64,000 nucleotides of DNA from Isochrysis galbana (taxonomy: Eukaryota; Haptophyta; Isochrysidales; Isochrysidaceae): contig CM030936.1 of assembly GCA_018136815.1 (NCBI GenBank), positions 2,349,131-2,413,130 on the forward strand, written 5' to 3'. The notes beneath the pieces are model-generated. The model ran no database searches, was not told where the DNA came from, and saw only the letters and a program-made list of their open reading frames with translations. Positions 51,296 to 61,277 of the stretch are shown piece by piece (positions within the stretch are counted from its first letter, which is position 1; every line of letters begins with the position of its first letter). Position numbers and translations under genes: made by a program.

Positions 51296-51745
51296 TGGCG
51301 ATGATTGAACGCTTCTCATTTGTGGTGGATGGTGGGGATTTAACGCTTCTCATCTGTGGTGGAGGGTGGGGATTGAACGCTTTTTTTCATATGTGATGGT
51401 GATGATTGAATGCTTCTCGTCTGTGGTGGAGGGTGGGGATTGAACGCTTTTTCATATGTGATGGCGATGATTGAATGCTTCTCGTCTGTGGTAGAGGGTG
51501 GGGATTGAACGCTTTTTCATATGTGATGGCGATGATTGAATGCTTCTCGTCTGTGGTGGAGGGTGGGGATTGAACGCTTTTTCATATGTGATGGCGATGA
51601 TTGAATGCTTCTCGTCTGTGGTAGAGGGTGGGGATTGAACGCTTTTTCATATGTGATGGCGATGATTGAATGCTTCTCGTCTGTGGTGGAGGGTGGGGAT
51701 TGAACGCTTTTTCATATGTGATGGCGATGATTGAATGCTTCTCGC
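51296..51745. repeat. 65-bp tandem array after the nuclease gene
   Basis: Unit: GATGATTGAATGCTTCTCGT plus CTGTGGTGGAGGGTGGGGAT plus TGAACGCTTTTTCATATGTG plus ATGGC. Six to seven copies; the last five are almost identical and the first two are diverged. It begins about 40 bp after the nuclease stop codon. Confidence 0.92.
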
Positions 51746-52420
51746 CTTGCACAAGCACACTGCCTCATGTCGCACAAGTAGCGGAGATTTTTAAGAAGAT
51801 TTTTTTTCCCCTGCTCCAACAATGTTGCCAACAACCCGGCTCTTTCTCTTTCAGCCTTCCGAGAACTTTGCGGAATCTTTTTCTCGAACTTGGCAACCAC
51901 GACAACATGAACGTCTTGATTTCGTTCAAGGCTCAAGGCCCCTGTCCCCTGTGACATTTCGTCAGTTGGGATGACCGTCCTTTTTTTCAAGTACTACTAG
52001 CGGCAAGGCAAAGATATTCAGAAATCTAGTCTAGGGTCCAGCGTCCAGCAGCGCCTTGCTTGGTGGTCCAGAATAACAGGGAAGAACACAGATCCTCGCA
52101 AGGCCTCGCTCCAACCTGTCCAAGTAGAAACCAGGCCTCTCCTCTCCCATACTCTTCGGATGCCCTTCTTCCCCTACCCCATCGATGCCACAGTGTTCCG
52201 GCTCTCTCCACTTCCATATTCTTCTTGGTTCTTGGATTTTTCTCTTCTGGTGAGGAGGTGATCCAAGGTGTGAAGCAAAATCCAGCTTGCTCCGCTCGCC
52301 ACGGCGTCGGCCGCTCAGTGGTCGCAGACTCTTCCACCCACCCTCCTTCCCTGCCTCCCTCGCCCCCTATCCCTCCCCGCCCGGTGCACTATTACCTGAG
52401 GGTGGGTGCACGCGGCTTGG
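51746..52420. other. Intergenic
   Basis: No supported gene. CT-rich stretches near 52130-52230 and 52330-52385 precede the next gene, like other promoters here. Confidence 0.45.
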
Positions 52421-53685
52421 ATGGTGCCCTCGGGTGCGTTTGGGCTGCCTCGGACCGAGGACTCTGGCTCGGTGCGTGCTGAGCGGTGGGAGGAGGCCAA
52501 CCGTTCCAAGTCGGATCCGCCGCCACGCGTGCACAAGGAGAAGACGCTGCAGTACGTCCCTGCGCCGCACGGGACACCAATCGAGGGCATCGAAATCCGC
52601 GGGAGCCAGATCGTCAAGGTGGAGGCCTCCCTACCCACCGTTTGCCCCCTCTGGAGCATGTGCCCTCTAGAGCCCTCTTGGGCAATGAATGATCGCAGAC
52701 AGTACAGTCAGTGCACTGCGCTGCGTCCTGCAGCTCACGTGTATGTTCGGCGCGCAATTCTGGTAGGTTGAGGTGCTTGCTGATAGCAGCTTCGAGATGA
52801 GCCCGTTTGCCTCGTCGCTGTGCATCCCGCTTCAGCTCCGACTCAATTATGCCACTGATGGAGAGCCGGAGATGGTGAGCTCAACAAATCGCTTGCTCGC
52901 GCTCCGGCTGATGACGGAGCCTGGTATCGGCTTGCCAATGACATGGCAATCAGTTGCCACCAACAGCACAGGGGCATTGCCGCCGATGCTCGTCACGCGT
53001 GCTGACGGCGTGCCCTTCAGAGAGGCCGAGTGGCAGGTGTTGGCTGAGTACGTGCAATTCGCTGATGAGGAGCTGGAGGAGCAGCAGGCACGTAAGCCAT
53101 CGGTCTTTGCCAACTTTGTGTGCAGCCATCTGCTTAGGATTGGCGACGGCGCCGAGTCACTCTTCCACCCACCGGTGAGTCAGCCCTGACCTTGAGCATA
53201 GTGGCTTTTCGTCCCATCCTTGTTACAAAGACCCCTCAAAATCGACTACATGGATCGGTCACTTGGCAGCGTGTGGCATTCTCCTGTGAAAGGCTGCCTC
53301 AACCAGAGCTCAGACCTCGCCAAGGAAATTTTCCTCACTTTCTGACCCAGCGTTCCCACTTCCGCGGTGCTTTACTGCTCAGGGCCAAGTTCCGCTCTAC
53401 TTCATCGACGTCGTGCCTGCTCTAGCCATCAGGGTACCGCCTCGCTCAACAGTACGGCCGCGTAGGCTTAAAGGGCAACCTGAGCTGAATGGACGCATGG
53501 GGACGGTGGTGAAATATGATGAAGCCAAGCTGCGCGTGGGCGTTGAATTTCCTGCTCCTACGGGTGTGGTCTCCATCCGCGCGAGTAATCTCGAAATCAC
53601 GCCAAGAGAGAGGTCACGGAAACTTTTGGACGAGCATGAGAGGAGGAGGCGCGCAGAGTATGGACGACGGTGGGCTGCAAACTAG
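52421..53685 (+). CDS. Three-exon hypothetical protein with C-terminal PELNGR/KOW-like motif
   Basis: Proposed exons 52421-52618, 52767-53174, 53383-53685, all phase 0 (302 aa). Donors GTGGAG and GTGAGT; acceptors TGGTAG and GCTCAG. Exon 2 has IPLQLRLNYATDGEPEMVSS and FREAEWQVLAEYVQFADEEL. Exon 3 has LKGQPELNGRMGTVVKYDEA followed by KLRVGVEF, a small SH3-like motif (x-P-E-L-N-G-R-x-G-x-V) common in algal proteins, and ends in an Arg/Glu helix. The true start may be later or upstream; the first 25 residues are not distinctive. Function unknown. Confidence 0.65.
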
Positions 53686-55114
53686 CTCTGCCGTAGCCAG
53701 TGGCGGCAGGAAGCGTTCGGTTGCCGAAGGATGCAGCATCATGCCAGAATGCTAGCAGCGGCTTGTATCGCCTCATGCATACTAGTGCCTGGTGTGGCCG
53801 GAGCGCACAACAACGACGCGCGTCCTGGCTCCTGTCCCGACATGGCCAGCCCATCGCTCCAAACCCTCCTCCCCCCTAGTCGACAGGCAGACAGGTGTAG
53901 CATGGGGGCCCTTGGAACTCAGGAGCGCTAGCGAGGGAGGAAAAAAAACATTCTTGAAAAAGTCCGCTAAGCTACTGTCTACACTCTTTCTTCCGAGCCC
54001 CCGCTGCCATCGCCCTTGCCTCCTCCGCACCCTCCTTCCCGCTCCCCCCCTCATTCCTTGTTCTTCGGTTTCGGGGGGTCGGCCCACGTGCACCACCTTG
54101 GGCCTAGCGTTGGGAGGGGGGTGAAACGGGCCTGTTGAGGCTTCTTCGATTTGCGACGTGTTCATGGACGCCGCGTTGTGGGGGCCCGGCCTAATCGGCT
54201 TTCCCCATGGTGAGATGTACTCTCAGGCGCTTCGCCTTCCCTGCCCGGGGAGCTATCCTTGGTCATTCGCGCGTGTGCTAGCTTTTTGTCTGACGGTATG
54301 TCATAGGTATGTTCTATGCCTAGTCTTTCAAACCTACTTTTATAAGTCTATAAGTGGGGGTCAATCAATGGATGGGGGCCTCGCGTCCCCCTCTCTCCAT
54401 CGCGGACACCCCCCGGGGTGGGCCCGTACATTCAACCTCAGCCCCTGCCCCTGCCCTATCATCATTCTGGCCGCGAGCCGCACTCCCAGGCCCGCATGGG
54501 CCAGCTCTCTCTCTCTCTCCCCCCCCCCCCCCCCCCCCATTCTTATGCTCTTTCTTCTTTGCTCTCTTGCTTTTTATTCTATTGCACATGGGGTGTAGGG
54601 TATATGTTTTTGCCAGAGATGCGCGCGAGAGGAGACAGACATACGGAGGGAGGGAGGGAGAGAGAAGAGCAAAGTGTCCAAGCGGGAAAATCTACTGGTT
54701 TTTCCTCAATAAACCTTTTAAAAAAACCTTTTAAAATTCTCACCTCGCGCGCGGCTATGTAGCTGTCTATCGTAGCCACGCCCATTTCCCTTCCTCTCCC
54801 TCGCTTCCCGCCTTGCGGCATCTCCCCTCGTGCTCTACTTAGGGGCCCAGGGTGTGGGGGGGGTTGGGTAGGGCGGGGGTGCACCGGCCCCTAGTGGTCT
54901 GTTCACGCCTTCCTCCTGTGCCTCTAGGTGGCCCGTTTCTCGCTGTGCTGGTGTAAGCGGTTCGTTGTTGCTGTGTCGTCTTTGCTCGCGGCGCCCGTCT
55001 CTTCTGGGATGTCTTCGTGGAGGGAGACGCGCCTCTCCTTCAGGCGAGCTTCCCGGCTATGCCGATTGCCTCTGCCACGATGCGTACAAATAGGTTGCCG
55101 CGTCAAGCTTCCGA
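53686..55114. other. Repeat-rich intergenic region
   Basis: 53816-53940 matches the middle of the 755-bp elements (GACAGGCAGACAGGTG). 54345-54430 carries GGGGGTCAATCAATGGATGG and a C-rich block like 10.9 kb. 54517-54539 is a C run. 54712-54905 is the inverted E3 copy. No gene supported. Confidence 0.55.
54712..54905 (-). repeat. Dispersed repeat E3, inverted copy
   Basis: Reverse complement matches 25021-25212 over about 190 bp, with the AATTTTAAAAGGTTTTTTTA tail at the plus-strand left edge. Confidence 0.8.
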
Positions 55115-56703
55115 ATTTGTGCTCAAAGGGCCCACGGGTGCTCTCGTCTTCTATTTTCAGCGTCGCCTTCAATGTTTGATTTCTCGGTTATCTTGGGTTT
55201 CTCTCGCCTCGTTGTTCCAATTCTGGATTTCTTCTATTCCGGTTGCTTTGTTCTCCTTCCATGCTGCTCGTCGAGACGACTCGAATTTAGTCGGGGAGTG
55301 TCGTATTCCATACGATGACAGACTTTTACTTCTAACCTGTGGGTTATTTTAAGCCTCAAGGTCTCGCCGGCGACATTCCACCCCTTCTCTTACTTTCTTT
55401 CGGTGTCATCAAACGTTCCTTGACTGTCTTCTGTCTTCTCTTCGTGTATCGGGAACTAAGTTTATACTTGGTTCGCCCATGGGGGGGCACGAGCCCCCCT
55501 CTCTCTCCACTCCTCCCCTGCCGTGGGGGAGGAACCACCCATCCTCCTGGCATGCCTGATGGCTTGCCAGGAGGCCACTGCCCTGCTGACCCACTCTCTC
55601 CCTGACAGGCTCGCCTGATTCGCGCGTCCTGGCCCCTCGTGGCCAGCCCATCGCTCCAACCCCCCCTCCCCCCCTGTTCGACAGGCAGACAGGTGCAGAC
55701 TGGGGGCCCCTGAGGCCCAGGAGCGCCAGCGAGGGAGAGGCAGGGGAGACCAGGGCCCAGCCCCAGCCTCCTCTGCCCCCTGAGCTGGCCTCCAGGAGCC
55801 TCCAGGGGGCGCCAGAGGCAGCTGCAGGCCTGTCGCAGGCGCGCCATCGCGCGTGCCTGCAGGAGAGGGGAGAGAGAGCGCGGAGAAGGGGGGGGGCGGA
55901 GCGAGTGCTCCGCTCACCGGAAAATATGTAAGTCCCGCACCTGTTTACAGGAGAAGTCGGGACTGAGAACGCCGCCAGCCCGGTAGGCATAGGAGGAAGG
56001 GGGGAACGGATCACCGGGGGGGGGCGCGGGCCACCGACCATATCTAAGCCCTTTTCCCCTATCCCCCTAGTAGTGCACGGGGGGAGCCGCCTGATGGCGG
56101 GGGGGAAAGGGCCGGGAGAGAGGGGGTGTAGAAAGGTTTGCTGCGTGAGTAGAAAGTAGAGGGTCCACGGCCGCGTGTGCGGTGAGACTATTAAGAAGTT
56201 AATTAATCTCTTCGTGTATCGGTGGTAGCTCCCCAGCGAGGTCTGCCTTCGCTATTCCGACTTCTCTGTCGCACGTCTGTGCGCCGATAAGTTGCCTTGG
56301 TACCGACGCTTGGCAGTCCGTCCTAGGTGTGGTTAGTTTTCGCCCTGTTTGGTTTAGTTCGTGTGTGTCCGTGTGTCGGAACCTTCTTTTTGAGTCCCTG
56401 CGTTGTAGTCCCTCGTGTCTACCTTGGACCTAAGAAGCTCTCATTCTCACTCTCTTTCTTCCACTAGCTCACTAGCTAGCCTCGGCCCCACCCTCCAACG
56501 CCGCGCGTTGCGAGCCTCCGAACCTTCGTCTCCCTCTTCGTCCCTAGCACTCGATGGCTGGCACTGTCAGACCCGACTTCTACTATGACCTCTCAGACAT
56601 ATTCCCGCAAGCAACAACCAACGACTCTTTCACGGCCGCGTCAGCTGCCGGCTCGATCGAACGGCCCTCTGCCTACGAGCCAGTAGTCATCGCGTGTTCG
56701 ACA
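55115..56703 (+). mobile_element. LTR retrotransposon 3' end with nested insertion
   Basis: 55115-55298 is internal sequence shared with 62923-62966 and 63742-63878, ending in a GTCGGGGAG purine tract. The 3' LTR starts TGTCGTATTCC at 55299 and ends GTTCGACA at 56703. It is homologous to the solo LTR at 38176-38843, but is interrupted by a 754-bp element. Internal coding parts are gone. Confidence 0.85.
55453..56206 (+). mobile_element. 755-bp retroposon E2, copy 1, nested in the LTR
   Basis: Starts GAACTAAGTTTATACTTGGT and ends ATTAAGAAGTTAATTAA. Flanked by a perfect 16-bp duplication TCTCTTCGTGTATCGG (55437-55452 and 56207-56222), which rejoins the LTR sequence. Long target duplications point to target-primed (LINE/SINE) integration. 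No ORF of note. Near-identical to 62967-63725. Confidence 0.9.
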
Positions 56704-57268
56704 GGCTTGTGGCTCCGACATTCCTCCTTTCCTTTTCCATTGAGGCCTGCAAGGGCGTCTTCACCTGCGGCTTCGCCCGCGTCTGCGTGCAGCATCGGCA
56801 AGCGGCTCGGTACAAATTCCCAGTTGGAAGAAGAAAAATTATTCTCCCCCAATAGCCACGCAGTAGCTTGGGGGGGGGGGTCTCTTATTGAAGGAATATC
56901 CAATTCGAACGAAATACGTATATTATATTAAATATTACGTAATACTAGAAGGAATACTTCATTTACTCCAGTTTTGCAAAGGGGTTGGGCTTCCCGCCAT
57001 CAAGGATCAATCAAGGAGTGGGCCACACTCTTGGGTTGGTATCTCGTTGCTAGATGTGTCAATGTGAGAATACCCATCATGAACCCAACGGGAAAAGAGT
57101 GGGGGAGACGTGACCAATTGGAAAAGCCTTAGGCCCACGTGCGCACTATCCTGCTCACCGCAACACTTTTCGCGCAAGCGCTAGTGCAAGTGCTCGCGCT
57201 CTGCTGCTAATAGATCAGCGACTGTATCTAGGGATAGCACTGTTCAATCCAACTTTATCTGCACCTAC
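56704..57268. other. Intergenic
   Basis: Flank of the LTR and the 3' side of the PARP-like gene. A G run at 56870-56880 and AT-rich 56900-56950. No gene seen. Confidence 0.5.
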
Positions 57269-59728
57269 CTAGCACTCCCTCTTGTACGCGACCACAAACG
57301 CAGGGTAAATCCTGTTGCCATTGAATTGCACATATTCACGGTATGGGACCTTGTCCACGACAAGAGAATGGTAGTTGACACGCGTTCCAGGTATCTTGGC
57401 TAATTCAGTATTTGGTGCTGCGTTCGGATCCCAAATGCAAGACCCTAGCACGTCCAAGTTCACCAACGTCGTGATGTCCGATGGGTCGGTGCGTATTCCA
57501 TTTGTCCGGATGAAATGTCCCATAAGCACCCGGCACAAAATCAAGTAATGCACGTCGCCCGGATGGTTTACTGTACGGTACAATTGTTTGTGTAGAGCAG
57601 CTAATTCGTCCGAGGGTTGCGTTTGGACGTGCGTGTCGGCAGGTTCCGCATACTGATTGGCCTTAGCAGGATCATCAGCAAAATACACTCCTTGTCCAAA
57701 GGCTGCATTTCGTGTATACTTGGGGCTTAACCCATTCGTGAGGATGTCATCGAGAAACATGGGTGATGTACCATGACACAGTATCGCCTCGTTGATTGTC
57801 GGCTCAAGTGATGGTGTCCAGGTGTAGTTGTAGCTGTTGAAGATGTCCGTCGTGGCCGTCTCTATCGGCCTCTCCTCCACCTGACTATTGCCAACAAGCC
57901 GATTGATTGAGTCCATTAGGTTCTGGCGGCTTACTTGGTAGATTCGCCAAAGTTCTGGGTTTTCGATGCGCCATGCCCCGACAAATGCAAGGCTGCTCCA
58001 CCGAGGGGCGTTTCTCGCGTTGGGTGACACATCATGTCCGTCCTGACTGTTTCGCGGATCAGAATCGGCAAGATCAAAGAAGCGCCTGAAGAGATTATCC
58101 ATAAATGAATCACACGGAAATGCTGCGTAACCACTGCGGCCGGCGTATCGTAATCTCCAGTCGCATGGAAACTCCATTTCAGCACAGCGACGAGCGAGTT
58201 CACTCAGGCGTAAACGACGCTCTGTGTGCCTTAAAGCTTGCAATGCGCGGTCTCTTTCAACGGCATCGTCGACCGATTGACGCAGGGCAAGCTTCGCAGA
58301 TTCATCGACATCATTACGATCGGTGCTCTGGGAAGCAGATAGGATGTCATCAATTGAGTTTCCAAGATGGCGTGCCTCGTACAGTGCACGAAACACTTTA
58401 GACAAGTCAGCGGGGGGTGGCCCTAATGACTGCTTCAACGCATACACGTCACCGTCAGAGAAGAGAAGCCTGACTGAGCCTGAATTTTGTGGAATGGATA
58501 CAAAGGCACGCATCAACCCCGTTCTCTCAGCAATATCGTAGAAGTTCTGCGCGAAGGTACCAGCATCACGATTGCCCAGTAAATCTCTCCATTCAGTATC
58601 CTCGTTAAAACGGATCTGGACACCGGTGGCTCGTGTCCATCTCAATGTCAGAACGAATTCAGTATCATTCAGAAGATTGACGGGGCAAAATGCATTACTA
58701 TTCAGGAACTTTCCACCGCGGCAGAATGTCGTTTGGCTGAAGCATGGCCACATGTGATGTAAATACGTCGGATGCTTCTCGTCGTCGGCGTCAATATAAA
58801 GTGCTCCGCACCAAAAGAAGTCTTGAAGTTGAATTGGATCTGAGGACGATGCCCGCGCGGCTATATTTATCTTTGACTCGAGTGAGGAGAAGTCCATAGT
58901 TTCATTTATAACCACGCCGATCATGGGTGCACACAGCCTTCTGTCGGTAACCTGCATACTAAATCTCAGCGTCCAGTCCTTACATCCAAGTGGCGTCGTG
59001 AAGGCTATTGCATCTTCTTCTCGTTGGGCAAGCACTTTGCGCCGATTCTCAACCAAGCAGACGTGTGACATATCGCTACCGCTTCTAGACACGCACGATT
59101 CAAATCTTATGGGAGTGCAACGTGGGTCGGGTAGGATGGCGCAACGAACACTACTGAGAGAGTGTTGTTGCTCTGCGGTGGACTCTTGCCAAGTCACGTC
59201 CATTGGAAGTTGTGCTGAGGAAGCTGCAACTAGGATCTGTACGTCATCCTGCCAAATGCTCCATGATCCATCCAGAGAGTTGGTGGTCGTAGACGACCAC
59301 TTCAGCCATATATTTTGGTGCACGCAGTGACAATACACGTTTTCGCCTCCTGGCGTGCTCGGCAGAACCTCCTGCCTTTCATACACGCCATTGACATTGA
59401 TGAATTCGGAGGGGCAACCGAAGAACTGCAACATATCTGGTAGGCAAGGAGAACCCGATGCCCGAATTGCATCCGGCGGGTTAGGCGACGTAGCTGTTGT
59501 TGTGGACACGTGATTTTGTTGTTGTCTTGCAGTCGAAGGCTCAGTCTTCCACCTTTTGCGCAGATCGATGCCAAGCATGAAGGCAGAGCCAATGCATATG
59601 ACTCCAATGCAACAAAGCCTGGCTGTCCATACCACGAGGTCGGTCCATGACATGAGCTCGGTCCACAAATATCTTGGCGGGGGATTGCATGATAGGAGAG
59701 TGAGTGTGCAGAGCGAGAGCAAAAGCAT
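57269..59728 (-). CDS. Membrane-anchored PARP-like ADP-ribosyltransferase
   Basis: 819 aa from ATG 59728 (the frame is open upstream but has no earlier ATG). N-terminus: two hydrophobic segments (MLLLSLCTLTLLSC, then VVWTARLCCIGVICIGSAFM). Next a Cys-rich region (FINVNGVYERQEVL...WSIW) resembling a small beta domain common in protist proteins. Then a possible concanavalin/SPRY-like beta region (WTLRFSMQV, VLTLRWTRATGVQIRF) and a helical linker. The C-terminal about 200 residues are a PARP catalytic domain: LCHGTSPMFLDDIL (His), FGQGVYFADDPAKANQYAE (Tyr), HYLILCRVLMG, and REYVQFNGNRIYPAFVVAY with Glu in the catalytic place, so the H-Y-E triad of polymerising PARPs seems kept. The substrate is unknown. 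Confidence 0.85.
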   Translation of the reverse strand: MLLLSLCTLTLLSCNPPPRYLWTELMSWTDLVVWTARLCCIGVICIGSAFMLGIDLRKRWKTEPSTARQQQNHVSTTTATSPNPPDAIRASGSPCLPDMLQFFGCPSEFINVNGVYERQEVLPSTPGGENVYCHCVHQNIWLKWSSTTTNSLDGSWSIWQDDVQILVAASSAQLPMDVTWQESTAEQQHSLSSVRCAILPDPRCTPIRFESCVSRSGSDMSHVCLVENRRKVLAQREEDAIAFTTPLGCKDWTLRFSMQVTDRRLCAPMIGVVINETMDFSSLESKINIAARASSSDPIQLQDFFWCGALYIDADDEKHPTYLHHMWPCFSQTTFCRGGKFLNSNAFCPVNLLNDTEFVLTLRWTRATGVQIRFNEDTEWRDLLGNRDAGTFAQNFYDIAERTGLMRAFVSIPQNSGSVRLLFSDGDVYALKQSLGPPPADLSKVFRALYEARHLGNSIDDILSASQSTDRNDVDESAKLALRQSVDDAVERDRALQALRHTERRLRLSELARRCAEMEFPCDWRLRYAGRSGYAAFPCDSFMDNLFRRFFDLADSDPRNSQDGHDVSPNARNAPRWSSLAFVGAWRIENPELWRIYQVSRQNLMDSINRLVGNSQVEERPIETATTDIFNSYNYTWTPSLEPTINEAILCHGTSPMFLDDILTNGLSPKYTRNAAFGQGVYFADDPAKANQYAEPADTHVQTQPSDELAALHKQLYRTVNHPGDVHYLILCRVLMGHFIRTNGIRTDPSDITTLVNLDVLGSCIWDPNAAPNTELAKIPGTRVNYHSLVVDKVPYREYVQFNGNRIYPAFVVAYKREC

Positions 59729-60401
59729 GCCCAGTGGAGTAGGAGAGCAGGAACACAGCGACGAGCTTGCGGAGTCGCGCGGAGTCGCTCGCTCGAATCT
59801 CGCTCCCCCCACCCTCCAGTAATTTTTCTCCACAGACTCTGTCAACACCGCACCTGGCTGTGCTTTCTTTTCCCAGTTTCCTACCAATACTCGCGTAATT
59901 AGGCGAACTCAAACAATGAAGTACAGAGGAGTAGGGGACAAGACTTTCCCACAGCATACACAAAGGGACAGGCCTTCTTCTTCTTCACATTTTGACTTTC
60001 TGGCACACTCCCATCACACTCTCTCACGGTCACAAAATGACCAGCGGGCTTTAGTTTGCGCTAGTGAACGGCGACGGAGCAGCGAGGGGGCGATTAGATC
60101 GGAGGAAAGATGGGAAAAGAAAACCCATCCCCCCCTAAGGGGGAAGTCGGCGCCGGGGGGGAACGCCCCCCCCCCCCCCCCCTTCATAGATTGGGTGACA
60201 ATACTGTTATGAGCTCTAAGTAACAGTAATAGCTCCAAATTGCAAATTGCCAAATCATTGATATCAGTTGTCAGTGTCAGCTGCTAGACTAGAGACTAGC
60301 ATCTGAAAGGGATTGATCTACTACTACTACTACTACTACGACTCCTTTAACTACTAGAATCGTCGCGCGGGAGAGAGAGGGGAGAGGCGGTTGCGCTCCT
60401 A

Positions 60402-60502
60402 CATGGGAGATACGGACCATCGGCCCCCCAGATACGGTAGATACGGCTGTATCTGGGTCAACTCCCATATACGGCAAGATACAGTGCTAGATACAAATAC
60501 AG
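60402..60502 (+). repeat. Concerted-word repeat c3 (word AGATAC/GTATCT)
   Basis: Begins ACATGGGAGATACGG. Contains AGATACGGTAGATACGGCTG followed by TATCTGGG. Five AGATAC and one GTATCT, with some ATACGG variants. Confidence 0.75.
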
Positions 60503-60798
60503 TCCAAAAACCGGGGGGGGGGGTTACGCGGCGCGCGTAGGAGGCGCGGCGCGCGCGCAGGAGGCCGCGCAGCCCCGAGCCCCGAAGCGTGAGGCCCTGG
60601 TGGGGTTGGGGTTGGGAGCCATGTCCAGCGGCGCTAGGGGGGTGGGGTGGGGTGGGGTGGGGGCGTAGGGGGAGGGGGAGGGGTACGGGCGTACGGTGTA
60701 CGCGCAAAACGCCTATTTTAACAATAGAAGCACAATTATAATGGTAAAATCGCCATTTTAAGCCTAGAAGTGGTGTGTATCCTGGTTATTTGGGGCTC

Positions 60799-60871
60799 CC
60801 CCGGATACAGTAGATACAGCTGTATCTGGCCCCTCCCCCAGATACAGTATCCTGTATCTCCCATCTAGGGT
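60799..60871 (-). repeat. Concerted-word repeat c4 (word AGATAC/GTATCT)
   Basis: Read on the minus strand it begins TAGATGGGAGATACAGG and has CCAGATACAGCTGTATCTAC in the middle. It aligns with c2 and c1 word for word apart from the change of the word itself. Confidence 0.85.
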
Positions 60872-60982
60872 TGCGCTTCGCGCTTCGCGAACGCTCCCGC
60901 GACAATTTCATGAAGAACATTTGTTCGATAAGGCCACCGCCATTCGCATGAAGGGCATGGATGGAGGGCGAATTTGATTGGG

Positions 60983-61005
60983 AAGTCGCGTTCCGTCGAA
61001 AGAGG
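60983..61005 (+). repeat. X motif (23 bp), third copy
   Basis: AAGTCGCGTTCCGTCGAAAG then AGG. Inverted copies at 24283-24305 and 33046-33068, at the ends of the MGQYF gene duplication. It shares TTCCGTCAA with the Y repeat. Confidence 0.6.
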
Positions 61006-61277
61006 ACCAGGCGGCCGTTTTGTTTTCACTTACTTATCTTCTATCTACTGGTTAAACCCCGCATTCCAGTCAGCACGCTGTCACACTTTCACACACATTA
61101 TTGATTATTGAGACGATGGGCCCCCGCTCTGCTACATACACGTCTATTGCGCATCACAAACGGAGGTTTTGTTTTCACACATCACACATCTGGCAAGCTT
61201 TAAACGGATCGGGGTGAAGGGCTTAGATATGAGATATGGTCCGGTGGCCTGCGCCCCCCCCCGGTGATCCGTTGATT

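Larger units (their letters stand above)
59729..61277. other. Intergenic with c3 and c4 word repeats
   Basis: A C run at 60165-60182. ACTACTACTACTACTACTAC near 60319. c3 (60402-60502) and c4 (60799-60871). GTGGGGTGGGG repeats at 60640-60662. The X motif at 60983-61005. No gene supported. Confidence 0.55.

Noticed and set aside
51296..51745. CRISPR array next to a nuclease
   Set aside because: The whole 65-bp unit repeats; there are no variable spacers.
52060..52482. ORF upstream of the three-exon gene
   Set aside because: CT-rich, without protein-like pattern; more likely promoter or 5' untranslated region.
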